A stretch of DNA of 64,000 nt from Erpobdella octoculata (Eukaryota; Annelida; Clitellata; Hirudinida; Erpobdellidae): assembly GCA_963978895.1 (NCBI GenBank), contig OZ022244.1, positions 25,265,692-25,329,691 on the forward strand. Direction: 5' to 3'. This document shows, piece after piece, positions 12,231-25,800 of this stretch (position 1 is its first letter; each line of letters starts with the position of its first letter). The notes below the pieces were generated by a model. It did not search any database and was not told where the DNA came from. It worked only from the letters and a program-made list of their open reading frames with translations. Made by a program: the position numbers and the translations under genes.

Positions 12231-12570
12231 ATGATTAATGAACGAAAAAACTTTTTTCTGGTTTTTATGTTTTTGTAATTTTTCAAATTTTTTACCACTT
12301 AAATAAAATTGAAAACTTTACTAAGAAAATCGGTAAATTGTTCAACATTTTTCAATAAAACTAGTAGCAACGAAATTAATACAACTACATATTATATTAT
12401 TAGCAACATTATAACCAAAATATCATATCGTTAATATATTCCCGCATTTTCATACTTTCACATACTCTCAAAAACAGCGTTGCTAAATACTAAATAGCTA
12501 TTGGCAGGCAGGTTTACATACAAACCAAATAAATCGCTAAACTCATAATTTTATTTCTTCTATTTTACAC

Positions 12571-15500
12571 TTATTTACTGTTCGACTTTCTCGATTTATT
12601 GATATCCAAGCGAGGCAGGTGTAAAGGATTCATTTGATCATATTTAGACTTCGTCTTTTGACAAACTCTCTCCGCTTCTTTTGCTTTTCCTCTTTTAGCA
12701 CTGCCGCTGACGGCGAGCGGTTCCAGAATTTGTTTCTTTTCTTGCCGAAGTGTTTCATGTTCTCTTGTGGTTTTAGTCACTAAAAGTTTTTCATTTTTTG
12801 CGAGTTTTGTTGTTATTATTGAATTATTATTGTTATTAATATTAGACGGACTGCGGTTCGCATTTTCGTTGTTGGCGTAGTCGCCTGCGACATCTGCTAA
12901 GAAGCCGTCAATGATATGCCCGCTGCTTGTCTGTTCAATCTGAACTTCGCTGCTTGCCTGTTCAATCTGAACTTCGCTGCTTGTCTGTTCAATCTGAACT
13001 TCGCTGCTTGTCTGTTCAATCTGAACTTCGCTGTTTCTGTTTCCTGTGCTGTTGACGATTTCTGGCTCGACAACTTGTTCATCGGAAATTGCATCCTCTT
13101 CTTTATCGGCTGGATCAACCGTATTTTCCTTGTTTTCGTCGCAATATTTCACATCGGTTCCCGTTTCCATCTTTTCCGTAGAAAGTTCTTTTTTACTAGA
13201 TGCACTTTTAGTTTCCTCCATTAAACTTTCTATGACTTTCGCTACGAACTTCTTGGCGGCTAAAGCCATGTGGTTAGATATTTCTTCGTCCGACCTCGGA
13301 TTGTCCTTGACGCACTTAATCTTACGGGCGGTTTCCTTGACCAGATTGTCCATACACCTGGTCGTCATGACCTCTTCGCTATATTTATCGATCAATTCCT
13401 GAACGCCGCTGCACTGGAGCGATTGTTTTCGTCGTTTGTCTTCTGAGTTGACCATCGAATTAAGGACGACTAAGCAGCTCGATTTTATGGCACCGCACAC
13501 CAATGCGTCCTGAAATATGATATTTTAACACGATATTGTTACACGATCAAAAACACAGTCAGGTGTAATGTAACTGAAGAAAAAAATACCTTGATAGTTG
13601 TGAGAGCGGTTCTTAGCATTGCAGTGATCAAGGAAACTATTAAATCGTTCCTTTGACATTCCTCTGAGTCTTGCTCTTTGAAAACGGCTATAATTTGGCT
13701 CGCTTCGCAGATGGCTCTTTTCCCATCCAGCAACTGGCAATACAGCTCTTCAACGTTTCGGGCTCTGACAGCTTCGGCAGCTGCCGAACCAAACCGGTAT
13801 TCGAGACCAGACTGACGTTCCTGGGTGGGATCGTCCGTCACTGTTCCGTCGCAATTCAGCTTAACAGAGACGCGCGCCAACTGTTCTCGAATGTACCTGT
13901 AAAGTAGTGTAAAGTATCAAGTTAATTTATAAACAAGCATCGGCTAACAAACCGGTGAATACGAAAGCCAATCTGATCAAGTCTTAGCATTTTTTTCTAG
14001 CAATATCACTATTCGTTACTGTAATGTAAAACTTTTTTAACTCTACAGAAACTTTGAAAAATTGCTCAAACCGATTCTTATTGAATAGTAAATAATTAAC
14101 TTTTAATTATTAATTTTTAATTAATTAATAGTAATAATTAGTAAATAATGATTAATTTCAAAATAAAATACAAAAATTGTTCTTACCTGCCAATTAAAGT
14201 TTCGCTGTTAGTTTTAAGAAGAGGTGCTTTGTCCCAGTCGACAACGCCATTGCTGACTTGATCATATGGAATTTCTGAACGTTCTTTATTTTTCATTCTA
14301 CTGTTTTTCGCCAAGACAACGAGCATCTCAAAATTGTTTTTCAGCAAATCAGCCATTTCGTCTTTAGTCCTGCTGGACAGCTCTCGCATGAAAAACTGGC
14401 ACTGAAACATCTGAAGTCGTGAATGATTTCCATTTCTACAAGGCGTCGGAAGATAAAGATGTTTCGCCGTCAGTGCCAAAGCATTTTTTACAACTATTTG
14501 AACTAAAGTGTCGAAATTATCGGGATAAGCGTCATCTTCATCTTCCTGAACCGTGTCTTCTTCAGCTTCTTCACTCCGCTCCTTGCTGGTTGAGCCTATG
14601 CGAGATTGGAACTTTATTAAGATTGTTATGATGGCTTGTAAGTACACCTCAAAATTACCTACATTTTTTATTTTTTATTTAGTTTGCTTAGGTTTTGGCT
14701 TAAAATATCACTTATCAATCACTTGTAATTATACCGGTAATTTGTTTATACTTGAATCATAAAAACTAATAATTATATTTCAATATTAATTTTTGTTTTA
14801 CTTCTTTCTGGCAGCTTCGTTCCTTTATCTTGCGAAGTCTTTAATTCTTTCGAAGACGGGCACTGTTGTGAAACAGTACAACAAAAGTTTTATTTAAATT
14901 ATATAAATATTAGGGATGTCACGGGTGACCGACCCGAACCCGAACTTTGGTACTACCCGGTCTTATTTGGATACCCGAACTTTTGAAACCGTACCTACAT
15001 ACCCGAAACCCGAAAAAGCCAAAAAGTCGAATCCGTGCTATCGCTAATATACATGTTTTAAAGATTACGCAACTCAGATTCTATAAAAAAGAAAAACTAA
15101 AATTTATCTACGCCTTATTGGAACTTAACTTAAATTGCTGTTACCAACCTCATCATCTTCTTCGCTTTTTTCGCAAAAAAGTTGCTTCTCCAGCTCTGTG
15201 GTGAGCTTTGAAATATTAGAATTGTTGAAAAACATTAAAATATTGCCCAAGATAAATAATAAACAATATACCAGCATACACATAATGTTCTTTGTCTGTA
15301 GGCTATGTATGTTAGAAATTCGCGTTACGCTGTTAGGTAGAGATGCAATCAAACCTAAATTAATTTCTGTCATTTTTGACGTATTATCACTATTTTATAT
15401 AATAATTACTAAAACTCCAACTGATCTACAAAATTCCTCAGAAAAGACACATGCTTTTTTTCTAATGTTTGAATTTTATTCAATTTAATTTGCTCATTCT

Positions 15501-18500
15501 ATACGATTCGAAAGCACAATTTTTCGTGAAAATTGAAGTTCGGAATTTATTTTCTCATAAAAACTAAATTATGTCGAGGGCCATTTTTTTTATTTTACTC
15601 ATAACTGCCATGTAATGATAATTTTGACACATTAGCTGAAATGTGTAAAATTGGCTTTTTTATGCAAAAGAATATAATCTCTCGTCGACACAAGGTTATA
15701 CCGTTTTAAAATCAGATTTGAATATTTGAAAGAAAATATTTTCTCTTATTTTTATTTTATGATTGCAGATTTGCACGGATGACATTAAAATAAAGATTTT
15801 GTGTGTACGTATTGATAACTGAATAAAAAAAATCAGTTAACAAGTTACGTAACTATGTTTGCAAGAAACTTTATGCTTCTCACCTCTGCATAGGGACATG
15901 GATCGGAGAAACTCCCTCCATGCAAAACATCTGCAAGCAGTTTATAACTTACCTTAAAACTAATCAATAATAATAATATACAATTTTAATTAATTTTATT
16001 TGTAAATAATTTTCACTACCGTGTGGACACGTGGCCGATAGAGGATATTGTCTGCGTGATTTCAGACAGACTCTTTTTCTGACATTGTTCATCGATATTT
16101 CCAATCTCTTGCGGTGTTCCTCGGTGTCTTTTCGCAGTGTGCCTACGAAATATCGTAAACAGTTTTGTTTAAGTTGATAGCTTTAGATAGATAGGTACAT
16201 AATTAATGTGAAACCTCAACTCTAATGTGCTGACTTGAACCCTCTGTTAATTTTTAATAGCTAATCTTGCGCCACCAGAAAGTTATCAAATTGCATGGAT
16301 ATGGGTAAAAAAGGAGGATGTGATTTATCAGCTTAATTATTGTATATAACGGTTTCATAATGTTATAATGCCGTGTGCTCACTCAAACTGATCATCATTT
16401 CTTTCGGATCCCCAAGAGTTATTAAAGAAATTATTGAATGAAAAAGAAATCGGATTACTCTCGAATTTTCCTCTTTTGTAAGCAATCAGGTCAGTGTAAG
16501 AACGAACGTGTTGACATCTTTCAAACTTCAAGGCTTGCTCTTTGACCAAATCATCCGCTCGATCTTGAACTTCGGCTTTGCTTTTATTAATCCAGTAGCT
16601 CCAATACTTGTCGTTTCGAAGCAAATATTTTATGACGTTAAACTTTGCTGATATTTTCACCATACAAATTATGTCAAACTGTTAAATTTCTATGTTTTTT
16701 TTCTACCATACAAATTATGCTAAAATATTTTACATTTTTTTGACTGTCTTCATACTTCTGAATTCTTCTCAATCGACATAGAGCTTTAGTTTTCAAATCG
16801 TTCATTAAAACCTGACGAAACTTCAGAAGAGCCTGGCGTTCTCCCTTTTAAAATAAAACACAAAATATACATGTTAATAATATTTCAGATCTGACAATAA
16901 AATGAAAACCGCTGTTACTTAACGACGCGAAATTTAATAATTGAAATATCATTGTTATATCACTTCTGAAAATTCTTTAAACAACGCATTGCCGTCAGGA
17001 CCTCCGGGTTTTTCCAAAAACCGTTCAATTTCATCGGGAAGTACCTCTGAGTATCTGGAAAAGACAATTTTTCTGAATACGTTTAGATATGGACAATTGT
17101 TTAGAAATTAATTTTCAGTTATTTTCTTTGTTATTTTACTTAGTTTGAAAAATAGCTTTCAGTTAGGCTTGCTTTACTTGTCTGTTATCTTTTTAGACGG
17201 AATTTTGTAATCAATTTTTAACTAACTTATTGACTAATAAGCCTGAAACCTTTATTATAACCTTCTGGGTAAATACATTATTTAATAACTAAAAATTGTT
17301 TGTTGTTTTGCCGGAAAGAGCTTGTTTTCAAGTTTATATTTATTTATTAATGTCTCCTAGGCACACTATAATAACCTCCTACCCACAAATGACGCCCATG
17401 CTCCTAGGCACACTATAATAACCCATGTCACCGTCGTTTTGCCAATATATCACAGTCTAACGATTTATTGATGATAAGGTTTTTTTTATAAGAAGAATCA
17501 TTCAATTTAATTTCGTAGAACCTTATATTAGGCAGATTTGTATTATCGTTGCATTCCTCAAGTCTTTTTATTTCTTCTTTTTTGGCTTTCGTCATCGTTT
17601 TCATAACCAGGTCTCGAAGATCTGTGCATTCTCTTTGCGCCTTTAACCGGGACAATTTGAGATGAGCATTTTTGTAAAAGTAGAATTTCAGTTTGAAATA
17701 AATTGAGTTTTTTTTCTACAAACTTTTTTTGAAGTTAGTTTTTCAATGCTGACGTTGTGCAGGTAGGATCTATAAAGATTAAAATCTTTCAAACTTGCTG
17801 GAACTTTTCCTTCTCTAGTGATCAATCCTTGTCTAAATATGTCGAAATATCACTTAAAACGTAAGCAACTTAAACTCATAATAATTCAGAATTTAATCAT
17901 ATATAATTATTAATTATTTACAAAGCAAACAATCTGAAAAAGCAAAAATTTCAAGTTGTAATATTTTGACATAGTAAATTTTGCATTGTTAATCCCAGCT
18001 TAATTAAAAAATAATTCCATTGAACTATGTCCAAAAGCTCTGAAATGTTAAATACATTTTCTAAGATTTATTTTAAAGATATTTAGTCCCAGTTCTTGCA
18101 GTTGCTTTTCACTCAAAAAAAACTTAATTTATTTTTACAGAGTTTCCAATTAAATACAACAAAAATTGAAATTTGTATAAATTTTTTAAATTTATTTATA
18201 TAGCGCCAGATAAAGTCAGAGGCGCTTACGAATGTTTTACAAACATTGATTAACTATCAAGTTCTTACTTGTTTCAGTCACTCTTATAAAAAGTAATAAA
18301 AAAAGATTGGATCTGAGGTGGTCATTTAATAAAATAATTTTTTTTTATTTTATTTATCTATTTATTTATTATTTTAACTTCATTAACTTATCAAGATCAA
18401 AGTGTAAAAACCTGTAGAGAAGTTTGAGACGCTTCATATCTGAGAAGTAGCACTTAAGAAAGGGATCCCTCAAGGAATTGTATTCCGGATGACAGGGTGG

Positions 18501-19103
18501 CTTCAATATCAAAGGATCCCACAGGTTGAAATCCACATGCTTTGTTTTTATCCATGGCTAGAGAGGTTAGTGCATAAAAATATTGTCGTGTAAAGAAATT
18601 TAAAATGAAAACAAGTAAAAAAAAATAAATAAAATTTCTTTCAAAAAATAATTTGTTTAATTTCCTAATTACGTTTTCGCAGCAAATTTTAGACTTCTAG
18701 CTAGTGGAAAAATTGATTAAAAATTAATCACATGATTCTACTTTAACAGACACCAGACAACAGACAAAAACAAGTAAAACTAACTAAAAGAATTTGAAAG
18801 AATGTAATAAAAAAATTATTGTTTAAATACACTGTGGATGAAACATAGGAAAACAAGCGTTGTTAGAGTTTGATGGGTTTTTTTTATGTATAAATAAAAT
18901 CGTTTGCAAGTTTAAGGAATAATTGTGGAAAAACTCACTTCGCTGCCAATATTTCCATCTGAAACGTAAAGGTTGACAGAACCATCAGGGACTTTATTGG
19001 ATACCGGCAGTTTGTTTTGAAGCGGCATATACCTCCACTTTGGCAGGTAAACCGGTGGAAGGCCGCGAAACTGGCACATTTTTTTCGGCTTCGAGGATCT
19101 CAT
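12571..19103 (-). CDS. FSIP2-like protein, paralogue A
   Basis: Fourteen exons, 5' to 3': 19103-18939, 18557-18412, 17832-17724, 17640-17522, 17054-16964, 16844-16734, 16606-16459, 16142-16020, 15930-15884, 15205-15149, 14863-14802, 14585-14187, 13896-13590 and 13509-12571. They sum to 940 residues in one frame. Exon 2 (WIKTK.VDF, DP, EYNSLRDPFLKCYF) and exon 3 (QGLITREGK, SLKDFN.YRSYL) resemble the conserved N-terminus of fibrous sheath-interacting protein 2, a sperm-flagellum scaffold that contacts AKAP4. Function is inferred from that family only. The protein is charged and helical, with no signal peptide or membrane segment seen. The last exon has four 9-residue repeats (SEVQIEQTS) near residues 787-823. 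The start is the first ATG before the conserved segment; paralogue B has an extra tiny exon not found here. Exon 11-12 splice sites and the donors of exons 3 and 4 are the least certain. Confidence 0.7.
14905..15015. mobile_element. remnant of a hAT-like element end with CCCGAAC repeats
   Basis: It lies in intron 10 of paralogue A. It opens with TAGGGATGTCACGGG, a hAT-like terminus, followed by repeated ACCCGAAC motifs like the subterminal repeats of the element at 42.2-43.4 kb. No second end was found. Confidence 0.4.
17350..17421. repeat. short intronic duplication
   Basis: Two copies of CTCCTAGGCACACTATAATA lie about 47 bases apart in intron 4 of paralogue A. A similar CCTAGGCCCACTATAAAA occurs near 30580 in the other paralogue. 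Confidence 0.5.
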
Positions 19104-21316
19104 GCTTGAACGAACACCACACAAATAATCCAGTCAAATGGTTTCAACTTGAGAAGCTATTTTTTATAACTTTTCAAGTAACTTTTCTTAAGCAAGAAAG
19201 GCTTGCAAAACAGCTTGCATGATAACTCGTGATGACGTCATTCTCAACTTTTTAATGTTTTAATGATTAAATTTCAGAAAAAGAGGACCTATTTGATTGT
19301 AAGTTAATAAAATCCTTATTAAAAATGTTGGTTTTATATTTAAAGTTTATAAATTCACTTTGTAAAATCTTTTAGAAAAGATTAAATCTGACATGAGTTT
19401 AATTTCTTAAATTTTTAAAGAATGTTGATGCTCATCAATAATTTTGTTAATGCAACTGAATTTTCTGCATCACGACATACCAATATATGTCTAAATGTTT
19501 ATAGATCTATCTTCTTTAGAGACATGGCCAAAAATTTTCCCATGCCTAAAAAACGTGCAAGAAACTCGTTTCTATCAGGGAAAATTAAAACAAAATAAAT
19601 ATAATTATTTTATCTTTTATAATTTACTCACAAGCTGCTTGCATCACAGTGGTGGTTGAATAATAAATTACTAAAAATAAAATATTATTTTTTAATGTAT
19701 GTTTCATTCATTTCTTTAAGCTCACTAGAAGCGAAAGTTCAATAGCAATTATCAGATCAACTCCTTACATGTGCGCGTCGAACTTATCTATATACTATGT
19801 TTTATTTTGTTTTTGTTATGTTTTTGTTTTAAGCGTCTAGACCATATAATTATAATTATAGAATAATCCAATAACACCCACGCTGTCTCCTCGAATCTAC
19901 TCAATGATCAACAGGTAAGTTTCCACACGCATATTCACTTATACACATGTCTATTTGTTTTACAATAACCAACAGGTAAGGTAAGCTTCAACATGCATAT
20001 TCGCACACACACAAACACATTTGTTTATCTTCACAATATGTGTATGTGAGTGTGCACGTGTTGATATGATGCAAAAGAATGGGCTTAATTAAATCCTTTA
20101 GATTTCAAAAGCACGTTGCTAGAGGTAGGGAATGTCATAACAATAATAAAAACATTTTTTTCATCAAAAAGCTGATAAACGAAGAGGTGTTTTAGTAGAT
20201 CATTTAGAATTTTTCGCTAAAGCACCGGGAAGAGTCGTAGAAAATTTTCAAAAATTTTAAGAAAAAATTTTAATTTTTTTTAGCTATTTCTATATTTATT
20301 ATACTGTTTTGCCCAAATTTCAGACCGTTTTGCTCAGATTTTAAAGCATTTTCCACCGAATCTTCCTATGTCTTTTACGATTATGTTACTCCTGAACAAT
20401 ATTATCCATATTCAAGCAATACAGCGAATGTTTGCTAAATTTTTACTTTTTTTTTTTTATAAATTTGTGTACAGCGTTACAGACTTGCAGGAACATTTGT
20501 TCTTTTTTCTGTTGCCCTTTATTTGTTTTTGTGAAAATTGTGATTTTTTATGATTAAATTTGAAAAAATTGACCTTTTTGAATGTCATGCAACATCACCA
20601 GCCCGACTCTTAGAGCTTTCTTGTCCACATGGTTCGGTTTTTTCCAGCCTTCCGACTTATGGACAACAGCAGTGCAGAGCAGGCAAACTAACTTCTTCTA
20701 TGGCCTGAGCGTTCTTGAGCTATGATGTTAATGTTGGCGAAGTTGAGGGGTTTGAAAATCAACTTCGAAAATGTTTTATTTTTGAATTAGTGATTATTAT
20801 TATTATATATACATAGGAGGCAGGACACAAGCGCTAAAATCCCAGTTGAAAAGCTTTATATTTTTTTGCTTAAAGACATAAAATGTAATTTTTTAAAATT
20901 TTCACAAAAAACATTTTACACTTTTGCTTCTAGTTTTTAAACGTAGTTAAAAAAATGTATTTTTATACATCACTCGCTGAAATCAGTTTTTATGGATAAG
21001 TTCATTTTTCTAAACAAGAAATTGTCAATTTTGTGGCATATGAACATATGGCTTATGAACATGGACTAAATTTAAAAGCCGTAAGAACTGCAATCCTACT
21101 TTTAAGTTTGCGTGGTTGTGAAAAAATTGGTTATTCGAAAAAGTATATTTTTTAAAATAGATGGCAAAGATCTAAGCATTTTCTTGACTTTAAAAACAAC
21201 AAGCAAACTGTAAAAAAAAATTTTTAATCTCGTATATTTCCAGATTTGTCAGTTTTTACTTAATGTAATTCTGTCTTTTAAAACAACACTTTTTTTTAAA
21301 TTTATGAATGTAAATA
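19104..21316. other. intergenic between the FSIP2-like paralogues
   Basis: AT-rich DNA upstream of paralogue A. Two diverged copies of a ~70-base unit containing AACAGGTAAG and CATATTC lie at about 19910-20040. No gene is recognised. Confidence 0.4.
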
Positions 21317-21783
21317 TACAGGGTTGCCCAAAAAAGTAAGACGGTTTCATACAGTCAAAATATTTCTAAGTAAACAAAAAATTACTTCGATGATTTAACT
21401 TACTAACTCTAATCATTATGTCGTTATTTAGTTAATTTCCGGTTGCCATCTTTGACTTTTGGTGTGATCAAAGAATCCAATAATTAACAAGTAAAGGAAA
21501 AAACGAGTTTTTTTTAACAAACTTTGATTTCAAATACACTCGATGTGTGTCTGTGTGTATGTATACGAAAGATGTTCAAATTACGTTGTTTTTTTATTGA
21601 ATCATGTATTGTCAAGGATATGCTGAAAGTTTCAGCCTCCTAGCTAGTCAAAAAGCTGGTTAAATTTTTCTTGCAAGATTTGCGTACAGAGAAAGCCACA
21701 CACACAAACAGAAATTGTAACCTAAATAAAAGTTTGTAAAAAACATATTATAGGACCGTCTCACTTTTTTGGCCCACCCTGCA
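21317..21783. mobile_element. mariner-like MITE (non-autonomous)
   Basis: A 467-bp element has terminal inverted repeats: TACAGGGTTGCCCAAAAAAG on the left, and TGCAGGGTGGGCCAAAAAAG read inward from the right. Each is followed by a diverged (T/G)A(A/G)ACGG. Both ends are flanked by TA (21315-21316 and 21784-21785), the target duplication of Tc1/mariner elements. There is no transposase frame inside. Its interior recurs in reverse near 45.6 kb. Confidence 0.8.
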
Positions 21784-21785
21784 TA

Positions 21786-22825
21786 TTAACATTTGATTTG
21801 TTGTTTTTCCCAAACAGAGATAATTAATTTTTTTATATTGAATGGTTTTTTTTTAAATTTAATAGAATGCATTGTCGTGGGGAGCAAATTCAAAATTCCA
21901 GCTCGATTGTATGACGGAAAATGTGTTAATTTTTATTTTCAAGGTCTGCAAACAATCAATCAAGCAAGCAATCATGCAAGAAGGGTGGTAAAGTTAATAT
22001 ACGGAATTTAAAAAAACATTATTCTAACAAAAAGATGCCATTTAGAAAATTATGTTATCCAAGAATTTTTTAAAGTTTTTTTTTACGTTTAACAAAAATA
22101 AAAATTAGTTTAATTTTCCAATTACCTGATAGAAATGTGCACTAGATTTAACGTACCAGCTATCTAAATTAGAAGTAAATTATTTCTTTCTTTTTAATTT
22201 AGAGTTTGCTGAATCTGAATTCTCGGACAATGTAATGTTACACACAACTTTATTGACATAAAATCAAATCTACACAAAAATTTAAAAACACACATATAGT
22301 TTCTAACATAAAACTAAAATAATGTAACTCTTAAACATTTGTTTATTAAACTAACTAAACATTTGTACTAATAAAAAATTAAACAATTGATATAAAATAA
22401 GAAACAACTTAAATCAAATTTGTTACATTCAAAACAAATGCATTAAAACATTAACTTTAAAAAACTTATTCTAATTTTCACAGAACAAAATATTAATTAA
22501 CAAGCTAAACAAAATTAATGTAGAGGTCACAAACGATGTAATGAACGAACGGACCATTTCAACATGTCACTACTAAAACAACGTATCGAACTAATATGAC
22601 GCTTAATAAACTCAAGGAATGGAACAAGTTCCACCATATGTTAATAATATTCACAAAAAATTTTTATTAGGGAGATATTCAAACAAATAACCAACTTTTT
22701 ATTGCCATTTCTTTCATGTGTACTTGCATTACCAAATTGAATTTGTCTTCATCGTTATTATACATTTCCTTGTTCTTAGGTTTCCTCATCGTGTTCTGCT
22801 TCCAAAATATTTTTAGTTGTAGGAC
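21786..22825. other. intergenic and 3' flank of paralogue B
   Basis: AT-rich, with no recognised gene. Part of it should be the 3' UTR of the minus-strand gene that ends at 22826. Confidence 0.4.
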
Positions 22826-25800
22826 TCAACTTTCTTCTTCTGTCTCTTTCGGGATTCCTTCTTTTAAACTAGATTTTTTATTTTCGTCTCCTTGCAAAGC
22901 ACCAGTAGTTTTTCCTTCGGCGCTGCCCAAATCTAAAACAAGATCCGTCCATGGTTTATCGGCTTCTTCTGTTATTTCTTCTCCAAACTCAGGTGACGGC
23001 TCGTTAACAAATTCATTGGCATCAGATAACACTGAAGCTTCTACTTCGTTATCTTCTTCTTCAAAATCTTCTGCGATTTCTTTATTTTGAGTGCTTTTAA
23101 ATTTTTGAGTAGTTTTTACCACCATTCTTAGATTGGACCAGCCTGTCGATTCTTTATCTTCGTTTTGTTCGCCGACAGCTAGTTTCAAAGTACGATCTGA
23201 AACGTCTGCTGTCGTGTATGGCATTGTGTTGTCTACACCCTCCTCTACGTATTGTTCTAATTTCGGTAAACCATCATCCGGGTCTTCAGTATCATGATAT
23301 ATCAACGTGTTATCAACACCCTCCTCTTCATAAGCCCCACTCTTAGTCAATTGTGTAGTATCATCGGGCCGGTCAATTTCATGATATATCAGAGTGTTAT
23401 CTACTCCTTCTTCGCCGTATTTCTCGTCAGCTAAAAACCTTTCATCTGGATCTTCTGTCTCATAATATCTCATTGTGTTGTCTATCCCTTCTTCTCCAAA
23501 CACTCCATCTGGATCTTCCGTTTCATAATATCTCATTGTGTTGTCTATCCCTTCTTCTCCAAACATTCCATCTGGATCTTCTGTCTCATAATATCTCATT
23601 GTGTTGTCTATCCCTTCCTCTCCGAACATTCCATCTGGATCTTCGGTTTCATGATATCTCATTGTATTGTCTATCCCTTCCTCTTCGTATTTATCCTCCG
23701 ACAAAATCTTATTCGGACTCTCATGTTTATGATATATTAATGTGTTATCGACACCTTCTTCTTCATATATCTCTTTTCCTACTAACATTTGATCTGGATC
23801 GTCAGTCTGATAATACCTCAACGTGTTATCTAAGCCTTCCTCTTCGTATATCTCTTTGTCCACTAAAATTTCATCAGGGTCTTCAGTTTCATAATACCTC
23901 AAAGTGTTGTCTTGACCTTCCTCTTCGTTTGTTCCTCTTTTAAACCTAGCAATGCCACCGTCAGGTTGATCTGTCTCGTAATATCTCAATGTATTGTCTG
24001 TGCCTTCTTCTTCTTGCGCTTCAAGCCTGCGCTTAATGTCATCAGGTTCGTCTGTCTCAAAGTAATGTAATGTGTTATCTCGACCTTCTTCTTCGCATCT
24101 CTCGGTCGTATAAATTATATCGGGCTCGTCCGTTTCTAAATACCTCAGAATGTTATCAACTCCTTCATCGTCAAACTTTTCTCCTGTCATAGAAATTTGA
24201 TCAGGTTGATCTTCTCCAGCGGAATATAACATCAAGTTATCTACCCCCTCATCGGCACATTCTTTTTCTTCTTCTTTTTCTTTGTCTTCATCCTCTTTCT
24301 CGCCGTCTCTACACGTTTTCCACTCTTTTTCTGACAACGCAGGCTCTTTGCCGTCACGTTTGCTCTGAGAAGCTGCTTCGCCCATCAGGTTCTCAATCAC
24401 TTTTGTTACAAACTTCTTTGCCGCCACTGACAAGTGCTTAGCAATTTCTTGATCAGATTTTGGTGTTTCCCTGGTGCATCTGATCTTTCGGGCCGTATCT
24501 TTGACGAGATTGTCCATGCATTTGGATGACATCATATCGTCGCTGTATTTATCAATCAAATCCCGAACATTCTTGCACATCACTGTTCGTTTCTCAGATG
24601 CAGTTTCTTTCTTGACGACTGAAGACAGAATCTGCAGATCTTCTGATTCAATCGCGCCACACGCCAGTGCATCCTGAAACAAATTTTTTTCCACATCAAC
24701 AATGAAGTTATGCAAAGATCAAATAGTATAAAAAGTAATAGAATACACATTTTTTAAGATTACTACAGAATGCAGTGTATAAGGTACAATAATATACAGT
24801 GCTATGATAGGCAAGTTGGTTGAGTCAGGCTTGAACGTGAATAGTTCACAGTTCAACTCTCACTTCCTCCATAGTAGCCCGTGTTGTTAGAAAATTAACG
24901 GTTAAAACCATTTTTCCGTGAGGCATGTAAAAGATAAGCGCTGCCAAGTTTTGTAGGTAGCACTCTATAAATAAATATTCACATTGATTGATTACCTTTA
25001 TAGTATTGAGCGCCGTTCTGATAAGACCGGTGATCAAGCAGACAACCAGATCATCTCTTTGGCACTCTTCAGACTGTTGATCTTCGAAAGAAGCAATAAT
25101 TTCTCTGGCTTGGCAGATGGCTTTTCGTCCATCGAGGAGCTGACAATAAAGCTCTTCAACGTTTCGAGCGCTCGTGGCTTCAGATGATGCTGCTTCAAAA
25201 CGATATTCGAAAGCGGAACGAGGCGCTTGGTTGGTCTCCTCCATAAGAGCGCCTTCGCATTTCAATTTGGTCGAGACACGGACCAGCTGCTCCCGAATGT
25301 ATCTGGTAAACAATAGAGAATGCTATCAGTTATTTTAATTGAATAAACTATTTTTATAAATATAATTGGTAAGCCATTTTTTCTACTCATACGCTAGACA
25401 AATCTGGTTTCAATAGTTTTCATATTTTGAGTCTACCGTTTATGTGTTCTTCATACAAATTCGAACCGTTGAACCGATTTTTAGCAAAATTGGCTCTTTA
25501 GTAATTCTCATAGGGAGCATTAAGAGTTAAGGCGATGGGTAGAGTTAATTTAAAAAAACGTTTTCTTTTATAAAAGTTGAGTTACGATCTTTGAATGAAA
25601 CCAGATACTCATTCATTCTATTTTCTTTCAATCATCTTTGTTTGTATCATCCTATTATAATCATTTTTTAAGTTTTGTTGCAATTACGTTCTTTATTGCT
25701 TTTAAATTTATAACCGTTAATCTCTATATATAAAAATGATTGTCTGTTTGTGTTTGCAAAAAGAGAAAAAGAAAGAAAAACGAGAAAAACTTTTAAAAAC

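Noticed and set aside
22716..23943. Plus-strand frames opposite the FSIP2-like last exon
   Set aside because: They are antisense shadows of the acidic coding repeat.
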